In this document: piece by piece, positions 6,928-15,334 of the stretch
Layout: each line of letters opens with the position of its first letter
How positions within the stretch are numbered: the first letter of the stretch is position 1
NCBI GenBank assembly: GCA_017428545.1
Contig: JAFRQR010000028.1
Span: forward strand, 1 to 64,000
Direction of reading: 5' to 3'
DNA: 64,000 bases
From: Clostridiales bacterium
GTDB lineage: Bacteria; Bacillota; Clostridia; Saccharofermentanales; Saccharofermentanaceae
The notes under the pieces: generated by a model
Told to the model about the DNA's origin: nothing
Database searches by the model: none
What the model saw: only the letters and a program-made list of their open reading frames with translations
Made by a program: the position numbers and the translations under genes

Positions 6928-8562
6928 ATGAAAAAGCTAGTTGCAATACTGCTTTCGGCGTCGATGCTGATCGGGCTTTCTGCCTGCTCAAACTCGGATT
7001 CGTCGAAGAAAAAGAACCGTTCGAAGTTTACGATGGCGGAGACGTCGGAGGTCATATCGACCGAAACCGACCTGACGATCCCGTCGATTTCAGATACAGA
7101 CCCGACCGACACGGTGCCGACAGACACCGATCCGACCGTCCCCGGCATGCCGGTTTCTCACGATCTTTCCCAGATCCTCGTGGACCACAACCCCGAGGTA
7201 CGTATGTACGGCGCGATCGATCCGACCCAGGAAAGTGAATTTGGCGAAATGGTCGGCAGCGAATTCCTCTATCTGGATGAACTGGTCTTCGTAGATCAGG
7301 ACGACCAGGCGGTTTTGAATTATCAGAAGGCGCTTTCGGATATTTATGACGCGCAGCACGACCCGCTCGCCAGGAAATACGAAGATTATCTGAATCGATT
7401 CTGCCAGTATCAGGAGGAGGGCCAAACCCTTCCGAACGAGGTTTTTATTTCCTCTTCAAATATCTTCCGCTGTGATACCGAGATCCTGTCTGTCGCGATG
7501 AACAACAAAACGCTTACACAAGAAGGGTATGGCGGAAACTTCGATATCGAATGCCACAATTTCCGCGCGTCCGACGGCTCCCGCATCGAAATCTCCGATG
7601 TGATCAAAAATCCGGATGCGCTTCTGGATTATCTGGAAAATATGTATCCTGAAGACGATGATATCTGCGAAAATGTCGCATCACGGATCGGGCATTCTGA
7701 TCCCATCATGGCGCTGACTTATGACGGAGTGATCTTCCCTGAGTACTGGGTCAAAGTTCCGGTCACCGAAGTTCCGGATGCTTTTGATATGGAGTACTTC
7801 TTTAATACACCGGATGTGTATTCTCTTTATCTGGATAACTTCCACCGGCTCGATTGGGACTTCGACGGGGACGGCGATTTTGAGGTGCTTGAGTGCAGCC
7901 TTCAGCAGAAAGACTATGTCGTATCGGAACTTGACATCACTCTCGACGGACAAACTTACGGGTTTACGACAAATGAGATCCCTTCCCTCGGTTATGCGAC
8001 AGATTTTAGAGATGAACTTTCCCATATGGTGTCTTTTACCGAGACCGGAAAGTATATCCTCCTGACTCTGGCAAAGGACTTTTTAACGGATGTCATTTAT
8101 GTTTTCCGGATCGGTCCGGACGGCATCGAATACTTAAATGAGATCCTCGACACCAGGCCCCTCGACGTCTACGATCCGACCCACATGTACGTCGTGAAAA
8201 GCAACTATGTCCTCAACCGTTCCACCCTGTACGGCACATACACATTAAATGAGGATGGATCGCTCTCGGAGTATACGATCATGCAGATGATGTGCGCGGG
8301 CCCGTTTGTCCTCAAGCAGGATTTAGTGGTGAAAGAACTTGACGAGGCTTCCTGGAGTGTCGGAGATGAGATCACGCTTAAGAAGGATACGCCCGTGTCG
8401 TTTTACAGTTACGACCCATACCAGCACACGCTGCTCATGGAGGTCCTTCATCCGGATGATTCGGATAACTTCATCGTCTACGCGAAGATCGACGAAGATG
8501 ACAGGACGATCTCCGATCTGCCGCTTAAAGAGGTGTTTGCGGGATTCAGACACGATTACTGA
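6928..8562 (+). CDS. Lipoprotein, paralogue 2 (DUF3298-like, WDFDGDG motif)
   Basis: 544 residues. The start MKKLVAILLSASMLIGLSAC is a lipoprotein signal with lipobox LSAC, followed by a Lys-rich then Thr/Asp/Pro-rich tether (repeats of the type PTDTDPT). The outer domain has SRIEISDVIKNPDALLDYL, TYDGVIFPEYWVKVPV and DWDFDGDGDFE near residue 309. The same positions in paralogue 3 (310) show that these two arose by tandem duplication. Start ATG 6928 follows GAAGGGGAAG; upstream in-frame starts lack a ribosome site. The likely place is the outer face of the membrane. Function unknown; calcium binding by the DxDxDG loop is an inference. Confidence 0.8.
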   Translation: MKKLVAILLSASMLIGLSACSNSDSSKKKNRSKFTMAETSEVISTETDLTIPSISDTDPTDTVPTDTDPTVPGMPVSHDLSQILVDHNPEVRMYGAIDPTQESEFGEMVGSEFLYLDELVFVDQDDQAVLNYQKALSDIYDAQHDPLARKYEDYLNRFCQYQEEGQTLPNEVFISSSNIFRCDTEILSVAMNNKTLTQEGYGGNFDIECHNFRASDGSRIEISDVIKNPDALLDYLENMYPEDDDICENVASRIGHSDPIMALTYDGVIFPEYWVKVPVTEVPDAFDMEYFFNTPDVYSLYLDNFHRLDWDFDGDGDFEVLECSLQQKDYVVSELDITLDGQTYGFTTNEIPSLGYATDFRDELSHMVSFTETGKYILLTLAKDFLTDVIYVFRIGPDGIEYLNEILDTRPLDVYDPTHMYVVKSNYVLNRSTLYGTYTLNEDGSLSEYTIMQMMCAGPFVLKQDLVVKELDEASWSVGDEITLKKDTPVSFYSYDPYQHTLLMEVLHPDDSDNFIVYAKIDEDDRTISDLPLKEVFAGFRHDY

Positions 8563-8590
8563 AAATAGGGAATATGGAGGAGACAGAACA

Positions 8591-10213
8591 ATGAAGAAAA
8601 GACTTGCACTTCTTATGAGCATCGTGATGATCATCAGTGCTTTTGCCGTAGCCTGCTCAAAGGCGGAGGAGACGACGAAGAAGAAAAAGAAGAAGACCAA
8701 GAAGACCTCACGTACGGAGATCACGGAGATGACCGAGACGGAACTGCCGACGGACACGGAACCGACAGACTCTTTTTCGATCGAGACCTCGCCCACGCCG
8801 ACGGTGCCCGCACCGACAAGCGATTCCATGACCATCAGCCACGACCTAACCGATCTCGGCGTGATGCGCGATGCAACGTGCTATCAGTACGGCGCGATGG
8901 ATCCGGCTGCCGACGGCTACGTGAACTATGAAGCCGTGCAGGTGAGGTTTTATTGCGAGACCGTTTCCGTGACGGATGGTGGAACAACATTCATAAGGGA
9001 CCTGAACGAAATGTTCTCTTCGATCATCGATTCAGGCAAACAGACTTATGACGATGCGGTCAGCAAGTTTTTGAGCGCGCAGCAGAACAGCGAGACACTG
9101 CCGTATCTGACTCTCAATGAAAATGCTACCATATACCGTGCTGACAGCCAGGTATTCTCTTTCGAGCTGAGTGCGGAAATCTATGGTTACGATCTCGAAA
9201 GTGAAAGCTCCTCGTTCTACGCAAACGTTGATCCAAATACATCTATGGATATCGAGATGAGCGACATCATCACCGATGTGGATGCGTTCTGCGATATTCT
9301 TGATATGTACCTGTACACGAAGGATACAAGCTACAGAAATGAAGTGAAGGACGCGATCAGGAGTGGCGAGGACACCGTTTTTGCCATTACCTATGACGGC
9401 ATCGTGATCGACGGCATTAAGATCCCTGTCTACGGGCACGAAGACTGCATCAACATGGAATACTTCGGAAAAACGCCCTCCGAGTACTGCCTGCTCCTTG
9501 ACCAAAACAACGTTCTTGAGTGGGACTTTGACGGAGACGGCGTTTTCGAGGACCTGAGCGTTGATTACCAGAACAGCGAACTTACCGTCCATTTCAATAA
9601 AAACAATTACGTGTTCGGCGAAGATCAGATCCCTGATATCAGCAAGATGGACGATCTTGCCTGGAACAGCCCGCATGTTCTTATGTGCAGCCCAGATATG
9701 TGCAAGTTCATCGTTTCCATGAACTATTCGGAAACGGTCGAGCGCCTGATCATCTTCGATCTTTCTTCCGGAGAACCGGTCTTCGAGAATGTTGTCGAAG
9801 GCAGGATCGTAGGTGTCCCGCTCAATCCGAGTGACCTCCGTATCGGTGAAGACATCGATCTGGTCGGCGGCCGCGAGATGTGCCGAGACTATGTTCTGCA
9901 GGCGGACGGCAGTATGGTCCCGCAGACCGCGTTTGTTTACATGCATTCGTATCCGTTCGTTCTTTCCGAGGATGTTACCGGCGACGAATTTAACTGGGAT
10001 ACAGGCGAGGTCATCGGTAAATACACGATCAAGAAAGACACTGCGATCGAGATCATCGCATACCACCCGAATTCCGGCGCGATCGTCTTTAAGACATTAG
10101 AGCCGGACGTGAACGACTGTAAGTATGTCCAGCTCGAGTCCGACAAAGTCGACCACGTCGGCGGCAAGGATATGGACGACCTGTTCCCGTATCAGATCTA
10201 CATCGGCGGCTGA
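8591..10213 (+). CDS. Lipoprotein, paralogue 3 (DUF3298-like, WDFDGDG motif)
   Basis: 540 residues from ATG 8591, eight bases after GGAGGAGA. Signal peptide with lipobox AVAC, then a run of lysines and threonines and a Thr/Pro/Glu linker, then the domain shared with the two genes upstream: DIEMSDIITDVDAFCDIL, TYDGIVIDGIKIPV and EWDFDGDGVFEDL near residue 310. The gene follows paralogue 2 by 28 bp and is probably in the same operon. The three genes diverge in the N-terminal part and keep the central motif. It is followed by the 61-bp repeat array rather than by a clear terminator of its own. Confidence 0.8.
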   Translation: MKKRLALLMSIVMIISAFAVACSKAEETTKKKKKKTKKTSRTEITEMTETELPTDTEPTDSFSIETSPTPTVPAPTSDSMTISHDLTDLGVMRDATCYQYGAMDPAADGYVNYEAVQVRFYCETVSVTDGGTTFIRDLNEMFSSIIDSGKQTYDDAVSKFLSAQQNSETLPYLTLNENATIYRADSQVFSFELSAEIYGYDLESESSSFYANVDPNTSMDIEMSDIITDVDAFCDILDMYLYTKDTSYRNEVKDAIRSGEDTVFAITYDGIVIDGIKIPVYGHEDCINMEYFGKTPSEYCLLLDQNNVLEWDFDGDGVFEDLSVDYQNSELTVHFNKNNYVFGEDQIPDISKMDDLAWNSPHVLMCSPDMCKFIVSMNYSETVERLIIFDLSSGEPVFENVVEGRIVGVPLNPSDLRIGEDIDLVGGREMCRDYVLQADGSMVPQTAFVYMHSYPFVLSEDVTGDEFNWDTGEVIGKYTIKKDTAIEIIAYHPNSGAIVFKTLEPDVNDCKYVQLESDKVDHVGGKDMDDLFPYQIYIGG

Positions 10214-10250
10214 CAGGAGATTCTGTCAGATGGCAGGTCAGATTTTTCGT

Positions 10251-10455
10251 AAAATCTGACCAAATATCAGACAAAAGGGCGATATGTCAGACAACCGGCC
10301 AGAAAACAAACAAAATCTGACCAAATATCAGACAAAAGGACGATATGTCAGATATCTGGTCAGAAAACAAACAAAATCTGACCAAATATCAGACAAAAGG
10401 GCGATTTGTCAGACAACCGGCCAGAAAACAAATAAAATCTGACCAAGTATCAGAC
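10251..10455. repeat. 61-bp tandem repeats (three full copies and a part)
   Basis: AAAATCTGACCAAATATCAG recurs at 10251, 10312, 10373 and, with one change, 10434, an exact 61-bp period. Each unit also holds GTCAGA/TCTGAC motifs in inverted orientation and ends in AGAAAACAAA(C/T). The array lies between the third paralogue (plus strand) and the GGGtGRT operon (minus strand), i.e. in a convergent gap. It is unrelated in sequence to the 54-bp array but of the same style. Spacers are repeated as well, so this is not a CRISPR. Confidence 0.9.
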
Positions 10456-10478
10456 CAGAGAAGCAAAAAGCAAAAAAG

Positions 10479-10513
10479 AAAAGGCGCCGCCTCATTCGAG
10501 ACAGCGCCTTTTT
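10479..10513 (-). terminator. Terminator of the GGGtGRT operon
   Basis: AAAAGGCGC (10479-10487) pairs with GCGCCTTTT (10504-10512) around a 16-base loop. On the minus strand the stem is followed by CTTTTTTGC. It lies about 30 bp after the stop of the GGGtGRT gene. Confidence 0.75.
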
Positions 10514-10541
10514 AATCTTTCCAATCAAGAGAGAAGAAGTA

Positions 10542-11540
10542 TTACTTCATGCACTCTTCAACAGCAACAGCTACAGCAACGGAAGCACCAACCATCGGGT
10601 TGTTACCCATACCGAGGAAGCCCATCATCTCAACGTGTGCCGGAACGGAGGAAGAACCTGCGAACTGAGCATCGGAGTGCATACGGCCCATTGTATCTGT
10701 CATACCGTAGGAAGCCGGACCTGCAGCCATGTTATCCGGATGCAGTGTACGACCTGTACCACCACCGGAAGCAACAGAGAAGTACTTCTTGCCTGCGGCA
10801 ATTCTTTCCTTCTTGTATGTACCTGCAACCGGGTGCTGGAATCTTGTCGGGTTTGTGGAGTTACCTGTGATGGAAACGTCAACGTTCTCGCTCCAGAGGA
10901 TAGCAACGCCCTCACGAACGTCGTCTGCGCCGTAGCAGCGAACCTTAGCACGCGGACCATCAGAATAAGGAGTTTCCTTAACGATCTTCAGCTCGCCTGT
11001 GTAGTAATCGAACTGTGTCTGTACATAGGTGAAACCATTGATACGGGAGATGATGAAAGCAGCATCTTTACCCAGACCATTGAGGATAACGCGGAGCGGC
11101 TTAACACGAACTTTGTTAGCCATCTCAGCGATCTTGATAGCACCCTCTGCAGCAGCGAAGGACTCGTGGCCTGCGAGGAATGCGAAGCACTCTGTCTCCT
11201 CACGGAGAAGCATAGCAGCGAGGTTACCGTGGCCAAGACCAACCTTACGGTCATCAGCAACTGTGCCCGGGATGCAGAATGCCTGAAGGCCGATACCGAT
11301 CGCCTCAGCAGCGTCAGCAGCCTTTGTGCAGCCCTTCTTAATAGCGATAGCAGCACCTACAACGTAAGCCCACTTAGCGTTTTCAAAGCAGATGTTCTGT
11401 GTGCTTTCGCAAATCTTATAAGGATCAATACCCTTTTCGTCGCAGATCTTCTTAGCTTCTTCGATGGAAGAGATTCCGTTCTCGTTAAGAGCCTTGTTGA
11501 TCTGATCTATTCTTCTGTCATAGCTTTCAAACAATGCCAT
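10542..11540 (-). CDS. GGGtGRT family protein
   Basis: 332 residues, recognised from the motif VASGGGTGRTLHPDN that names the family (Pfam GGGtGRT), plus GLGHGNLAAMLLREETECFAFLAGHE and the glycine-rich end GMGNNPMVGASVAVAVAVEE. The biochemical role is not established. The gene sits directly downstream (20 bp) of a NifU-like gene on the minus strand, an arrangement seen in several Clostridia that suggests work on an iron-sulfur or other metal centre. Codon use is strongly biased (GCA, AAG and GTA-rich), as in a highly expressed gene, unlike the lipoprotein genes beside it. The start ATG 11540 has AAGGAGATT just upstream. Confidence 0.88.
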   Translation of the reverse strand: MALFESYDRRIDQINKALNENGISSIEEAKKICDEKGIDPYKICESTQNICFENAKWAYVVGAAIAIKKGCTKAADAAEAIGIGLQAFCIPGTVADDRKVGLGHGNLAAMLLREETECFAFLAGHESFAAAEGAIKIAEMANKVRVKPLRVILNGLGKDAAFIISRINGFTYVQTQFDYYTGELKIVKETPYSDGPRAKVRCYGADDVREGVAILWSENVDVSITGNSTNPTRFQHPVAGTYKKERIAAGKKYFSVASGGGTGRTLHPDNMAAGPASYGMTDTMGRMHSDAQFAGSSSVPAHVEMMGFLGMGNNPMVGASVAVAVAVEECMK

Positions 11541-11560
11541 AATCTTTAATCTCCTTCCTC

Positions 11561-12253
11561 TTACTCTTTACGCGGATCGATGTAACGAGCCGCATTTTCG
11601 AATCTGCCGTACGTACCGAGGTTAGCCTGGTAAGCCTCGTTAGCGTCCTTACCGGACTTGATCTGATCGAGCATCGGTCCGATCTTCAGGTACTGGTAAC
11701 CGATGATCTGATCATCAGCATCCAGAGCGAGCTTAACGATGTAACCTTCTGTGAGTTCGAGGTAACGAGGACCCTTCTCGAGAGTAGAGAAGATGGTACC
11801 TGTCTGAGAACGAAGACCCTTACCGAGATCTTCGAGGCCTGCGCCGATAGAAAGACCGCCCTCAGAGAAAGCAGACTGTGTACGACCGTAAACGATCTGC
11901 AGGAAAAGCTCTCTCATAGCAGTATTGATAGCGTCGCAAACGAGGTCGGTATTCAGAGCCTCGAGGATCGTCTTGCCCGGGAGGATCTCGCCTGCCATAG
12001 CAGCGGAGTGAGTCATACCTGTGCATCCGATCGTCTCAACGAGAGCTTCCTGGATAACGCCTTCCTTAACGTTCAGGGACAGCTTACATGTACCCTGCTG
12101 CGGTGCACACCAGCCGATACCGTGTGTGTAACCGGAGATATCCTTAATTTCTTTGGCCTGTATCCACTTTCCTTCTTCAGGAATCGGAGCCGGACCATGG
12201 TTGCAGCCCTTTGCAACGCAAGTCATCTGTTCAACTTCATGTGTCTTGATCAT
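11561..12253 (-). CDS. NifU-like iron-sulfur scaffold-type protein
   Basis: 230 residues. Cysteines in MTCVAKGCNHGP, GIGWCAPQQGTCKLSL and VETIGCTGMTHSAAMAGE, and the general GxT/AxxAS-like arrangement, suggest a NifU_N-type fold that could hold an Fe-S cluster. The start is ATG at 12253 (MIKTHEVEQMTC), with AAAGGGG about 12 bases upstream; a longer in-frame reading to 12319 would cover the leader. First gene of an operon with the GGGtGRT gene. It has the same expression-type codon bias as its partner. Assignment to NifU-like scaffolds comes from family context; exact function unknown. Confidence 0.75.
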   Translation of the reverse strand: MIKTHEVEQMTCVAKGCNHGPAPIPEEGKWIQAKEIKDISGYTHGIGWCAPQQGTCKLSLNVKEGVIQEALVETIGCTGMTHSAAMAGEILPGKTILEALNTDLVCDAINTAMRELFLQIVYGRTQSAFSEGGLSIGAGLEDLGKGLRSQTGTIFSTLEKGPRYLELTEGYIVKLALDADDQIIGYQYLKIGPMLDQIKSGKDANEAYQANLGTYGRFENAARYIDPRKE

Positions 12254-12334
12254 GTTGAAAACCCCTTTCGAAATAGTTGCGTGTAGCCATTGTGCACACA
12301 AATACTTCAATCGGCACACAATAACACCTCGTAT

Positions 12335-12362
12335 ATTATAGCAAATCTGTCGTAAATAACAA
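12335..12362 (-). promoter_or_regulatory. Promoter of the NifU-like/GGGtGRT operon
   Basis: On the minus strand: TTGTTA (12362-12357), a 16-bp spacer and a perfect TATAAT (12340-12335). It gives a leader of about 75 bases before ATG 12253. Confidence 0.7.
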
Positions 12363-12733
12363 CCGAAAAATCGTGCGGTTTCTAGGTTTTTCGCACTTCA
12401 AATGATTTTCATTTCACCGCTCGAAAAGCACTTGTCCAGCCATCCGCTTTTCTGCCCTGAAAGCCCCCGTTGCTCCTCCTTTCTCATTTCAAAAAGACGC
12501 CGCCGCCCGCCCGCTTTTTCTCCTCGAAAAACACCTTTCCCGTTCATTTTGCGGAGTTAAAGGCGTATAACAGTGTTCAAAAAGTTGCCAATTAAGAATT
12601 GATATTTATATATATGATGTGGTAGATTATAAGCGGCTTAAAAGTTTTTTGAGCCACGAAAGTGAATAGAAACCGAAAAATGCTCGTTTAACAACTTGGA
12701 TTTATCAATCAAAAGGTTGATAGGAGGACATCA
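12363..12733. other. Intergenic region between divergent operons
   Basis: No convincing gene. It contains one AAAAGCAC octamer in the extended form CTCGAAAAGCAC (octamer 12424-12431) and a one-base variant, CTCGAAAAACAC (12524-12535). An AT-rich stretch at 12598-12632 probably carries the promoter of the next gene, and a hairpin GGCTTAAAA/TTTTGAGCC lies at about 12634-12654. I tested the leader by eye for a c-di-GMP riboswitch and did not find one. Confidence 0.5.
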
Positions 12734-14665
12734 ATGAAACACACCAAAAAGGCATTGTCCGTTTTACTGACATTCGTCATGCTGATTTGCCTGATCCCGG
12801 CAGGTATTCTTGCTGCAGAGGGAAATACGGCGACGATCGGAAACGATTCCTATGAATTTACCGTAGACGCTGACGGAAACTACCTTATCCAGAGCGAAGC
12901 TGACTGGAATGCTCTCGCTGATGCAGTCATCGCGAATGAGCTCTGCCAGGGCCTGACCTTTAAGCAGACCGCAGACCTTTCTGTCACCAGACCGATCGGC
13001 GGATATAGAAACGGTCAGAAGAAATTCTTCTGCGGCACCTATGACGGCGGCAACCATACGCTGACTGTCTCTCTGAATTCTTCCGATGCAGATTTCAAAA
13101 ACAATCAAGGCAAATACTGCTGCCCCTTCCCGTATGTAAGCGGTGTAACGATCAGAAATCTCCGCGTTGATGGATCGGTCACCACTAGTGGGAAGCTGGC
13201 ATCCGGCCTTCTCGGTCAACTTCTTGATGGCGGTACAATCTCCGATGTCGAGGTAGCCGTAACGCTCACATCCACCACAAATGGCGACGGCACACACGGC
13301 GGTGTGGTAGCTTGTATTGAGAGCAAGATCCTGGAATCAGACGGCTCCGGATATGTAAGGGAGCCTTCCGACGATAGTCATCACGATCTGGTCACCAATA
13401 TCACGAACGTTACTTTCAGCGGAAGTCTCTTAGGTGATAAGACGCATTCCTGCGGCGGTTTCGTCGGATTTGCAAAAGCGCACGTAAATTTCAAAGCGTG
13501 TGCCTTTGCTCCAGAGAATGTAGATCTCAAAACTCAAGACAATAAGTGCTTCACATTTGCTCGCCTTAATAATGCTACAGAGACTTGTGAAGACTGTGTC
13601 TACACAGATCATCTCGAGAAGACTTCTCCGACGATCGAAGGCGCAGTTGAAGTATCGACAACACCTCCGACTGACGGAAGCGAGTATGTAGAAGTGGTTG
13701 TCAATGGTGTCACATACTACAAAGAAGCTTCGGCAGATCCGGAATTCAGCGGCTATTCCCTGATCCTGACAGGTACTGTCGGAATGACTTTCTATGTACA
13801 CATCCCGGACAGCACTGAGTGGACCAAAGAAGACAGCTACATGACCTTTGCCATCTCCGGTAAGGGCGGCCTTGTTTCGGATCGTGCAAACTTTGATGCC
13901 AATAACATGACCAACCCGGGCAACACCACTTTCTATGGATTCACCTGCAATGTTACTGCTCTTCAGATGGCAGACAAGATCACGGCGACATACCATGTCA
14001 TGAACGGATCTACAGAAGTGAAGACCATCACAAATACCTGCTCCGTTGAGGATTACATCAAGGTCATCGTTAAGGGCGGCAACTCCACATACGGCGAAAG
14101 AACCGTAGAACTGGCAAAAGCACTTGCCGACTACGGTCACTACGTACAGCTCTACCTGAGCGACCTTCGCGGATTTACTCTTGCAGCTGACAACGACAAT
14201 GCATACGCTCCGATGAATACTTACTACGACGCATTCAGCGTAAGCGATGCCAAGAGCGCAGTTGAGAATTACGGTATCGTCAGAGGAATCAATGATGATA
14301 TCCAGAAGATCACCTTCAGTATGCTCTTTGAATCGGACAACTCGATCTGCGTATATGTATTCCCGAAGGCATCCTTCGAAGGTACTGTTTCTGCGACGGT
14401 CGACGGAAATGCATGCACAGTAACTAAAGTGAATAGCTCGAAGTATCAGATCAAGATCTCGAGTCTCAGTGCCACGCAGTTCGCTACATCCCATACAGTC
14501 GTTATTTCTACCGGCAATGGTGATGATGTGACTGTTACGGTTTCCGCTTTCTCTTATTTGAGAGAGTTCTTCAATAAGTACGCCGACGGCACGACAGCAT
14601 CCAATGCAGCCGCTGCGGCCTATAACTACTACGCAGAAGCTTGCAGATTGGCAAATGCTCACTAA
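12734..14665 (+). CDS. Secreted protein with repeat-rich N-terminal region and shared C-terminal module
   Basis: 643 residues with a Sec signal peptide (MKHTKKALSVLLTFVMLICL, likely cut after ILA). Residues about 30-260 show GGYRNGQKKFFCGTYDGGNH and repeated IRNLRVDGSV, ISDVEVAVTL elements typical of beta-helix or GLUG-type surface proteins. The last 350 residues hold a module also present in the convergent gene at 15335: SVEDYIKVIVKG, ELAKALADYGHYVQLYL, then two beta-rich parts and a final alanine-rich helix AAAAAYNYYAEACRLA. No LPxTG motif or membrane tail, so it is free or held by other means. ATG 12734 has GATAGGAGG upstream. A very small acidic peptide gene follows after 18 bp. Confidence 0.8.
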   Translation: MKHTKKALSVLLTFVMLICLIPAGILAAEGNTATIGNDSYEFTVDADGNYLIQSEADWNALADAVIANELCQGLTFKQTADLSVTRPIGGYRNGQKKFFCGTYDGGNHTLTVSLNSSDADFKNNQGKYCCPFPYVSGVTIRNLRVDGSVTTSGKLASGLLGQLLDGGTISDVEVAVTLTSTTNGDGTHGGVVACIESKILESDGSGYVREPSDDSHHDLVTNITNVTFSGSLLGDKTHSCGGFVGFAKAHVNFKACAFAPENVDLKTQDNKCFTFARLNNATETCEDCVYTDHLEKTSPTIEGAVEVSTTPPTDGSEYVEVVVNGVTYYKEASADPEFSGYSLILTGTVGMTFYVHIPDSTEWTKEDSYMTFAISGKGGLVSDRANFDANNMTNPGNTTFYGFTCNVTALQMADKITATYHVMNGSTEVKTITNTCSVEDYIKVIVKGGNSTYGERTVELAKALADYGHYVQLYLSDLRGFTLAADNDNAYAPMNTYYDAFSVSDAKSAVENYGIVRGINDDIQKITFSMLFESDNSICVYVFPKASFEGTVSATVDGNACTVTKVNSSKYQIKISSLSATQFATSHTVVISTGNGDDVTVTVSAFSYLREFFNKYADGTTASNAAAAAYNYYAEACRLANAH

Positions 14666-14683
14666 GGAAGGGAAGAGGAGAAA

Positions 14684-14776
14684 ATGGAAATGTACGAAAC
14701 ACTGAAAATCGAGATCATCACCTTTGAAGTCGAGGACATCATCACGAGCAGTGAGAATGAGGGCGAAGATTTCTAA
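14684..14776 (+). CDS. Small acidic peptide A (30 residues), family shared with 15192-15308
   Basis: The peptide reads MEMYETLKIEIITFEVEDII then TSSENEGEDF. Start ATG 14684 is preceded by GAAGAGGAG with good spacing. It matches the 38-residue peptide encoded after the other secreted protein: both have Y-E-x-x-K-h-E-h-I-x-F-E-x-x-D-h-I-(x)-T-S followed by an acidic tail, with one indel. There is no signal peptide and no Cys. It sits between the secreted gene and a terminator, so it belongs to that operon. I recognise no named family; precursor peptide, chaperone-like partner or regulator are all possible. Confidence 0.7.
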   Translation: MEMYETLKIEIITFEVEDIITSSENEGEDF

Positions 14777-14845
14777 GAGGATCCGATCCTTATGCAAAGG
14801 GATCATTCCCGGAAGGCCTTAAGATCCACAAATGAATAAAGTTTA

Positions 14846-14880
14846 AAAGGGGTGCCTCAGAACGATGAGGCGCCCTTTTT
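14846..14880 (+). terminator. Terminator of the 12734 operon
   Basis: GGGTGCCTCA and TGAGGCGCCC pair (one G-T pair) around a 6-base loop, preceded by A residues and followed by five T residues. It closes the secreted protein plus peptide A unit. Confidence 0.85.
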
Positions 14881-14890
14881 GTCTGCCTGC

Positions 14891-15036
14891 TGGTCAATGT
14901 AATGGTCAATGTAAAACGTTCCGAGATAGACCAATACATAGACTTTTGCCATTATTCAATGTAATGGTCAATGTAAAACGTTTCTGGATAGACCATTACA
15001 TAGACTTTTGCAATTGCATAGACTTTTGCCATTTCT
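14891..15036. repeat. 62-bp tandem repeat, two copies
   Basis: CAATGTAATGGTCAATGTAA starts at 14895 and again at 14957. Each copy continues with AACGTT, GATAGACCA, TACATAGACTTTTGC; the last 15 bases recur once more at 15016-15030 after a short gap. GGTC and GACC motifs are inverted within the unit. It lies in the convergent gap between the two secreted-protein operons. This is the third intergenic tandem array of similar unit length in 15 kb. Confidence 0.8.
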
Positions 15037-15074
15037 TGGTGGTAATCCCGGTCATCAATATAGCAGGACAAGAA

Positions 15075-15110
15075 AATCCCCTCTCTGTCATCTCCGACAA
15101 AGAGGGGATT
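15075..15110 (-). terminator. Terminator for the minus-strand peptide B operon
   Basis: AATCCCCTCT and AGAGGGGATT form a 10-bp perfect stem around a 16-base loop. On the minus strand the stem runs into TTTTCTTG. It lies about 80 bp beyond the peptide B stop. Confidence 0.65.
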
Positions 15111-15191
15111 CTTCACCCCATAGGGGCTTTTTTGTTTGTTTTAAGTGTGATCACATCTGTTTCGAAGTGAATACGTGATCAGAAACCTGAG

Positions 15192-15308
15192 TTAACCGAT
15201 TTCACCGTCATCGTCGTCCTGGTCAGGATCACCGCTGGTTACGATCACATCCTGATCCTCAAAATAGATCACTTCAAACTTAATTTCTTCATACTCTGAT
15301 TTTTTCAT
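15192..15308 (-). CDS. Small acidic peptide B (38 residues), family shared with 14684-14776
   Basis: On the minus strand the peptide reads MKKSEYEEIKFEVIYFEDQD then VIVTSGDPDQ and a tail of aspartates ending DGEIG. The ribosome site GAGGAAAAAAG directly precedes the ATG at 15308, and the gene starts 26 bases after the stop of the beta-helix protein. The core motif (YE..K.E.I.FE..D.I.TS) matches peptide A. The two peptides differ in tail length and sequence but keep the motif and the position behind a secreted protein, which argues against chance open frames. Function unknown. Confidence 0.7.
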   Translation of the reverse strand: MKKSEYEEIKFEVIYFEDQDVIVTSGDPDQDDDDGEIG

Positions 15309-15334
15309 CTTTTTTCCTCACTTTTGCTTCAAGC

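Noticed and set aside
10635..11549. 304-codon plus-strand frame opposite the GGGtGRT gene
   Set aside because: Caused by the biased codon use of the real minus-strand gene; the product is rich in Cys, Ser and Thr without a fold pattern or ribosome site.
12590..12733. c-di-GMP or other riboswitch in the leader of the secreted protein gene
   Set aside because: A hairpin is present but the conserved tetraloop-receptor and GGG-CGCAAAG elements of the known class are not found.
13430..14806. 458-codon minus-strand frame opposite the secreted protein at 12734
   Set aside because: Shadow of a real gene; it also runs across the terminal peptide gene and has no start signals.
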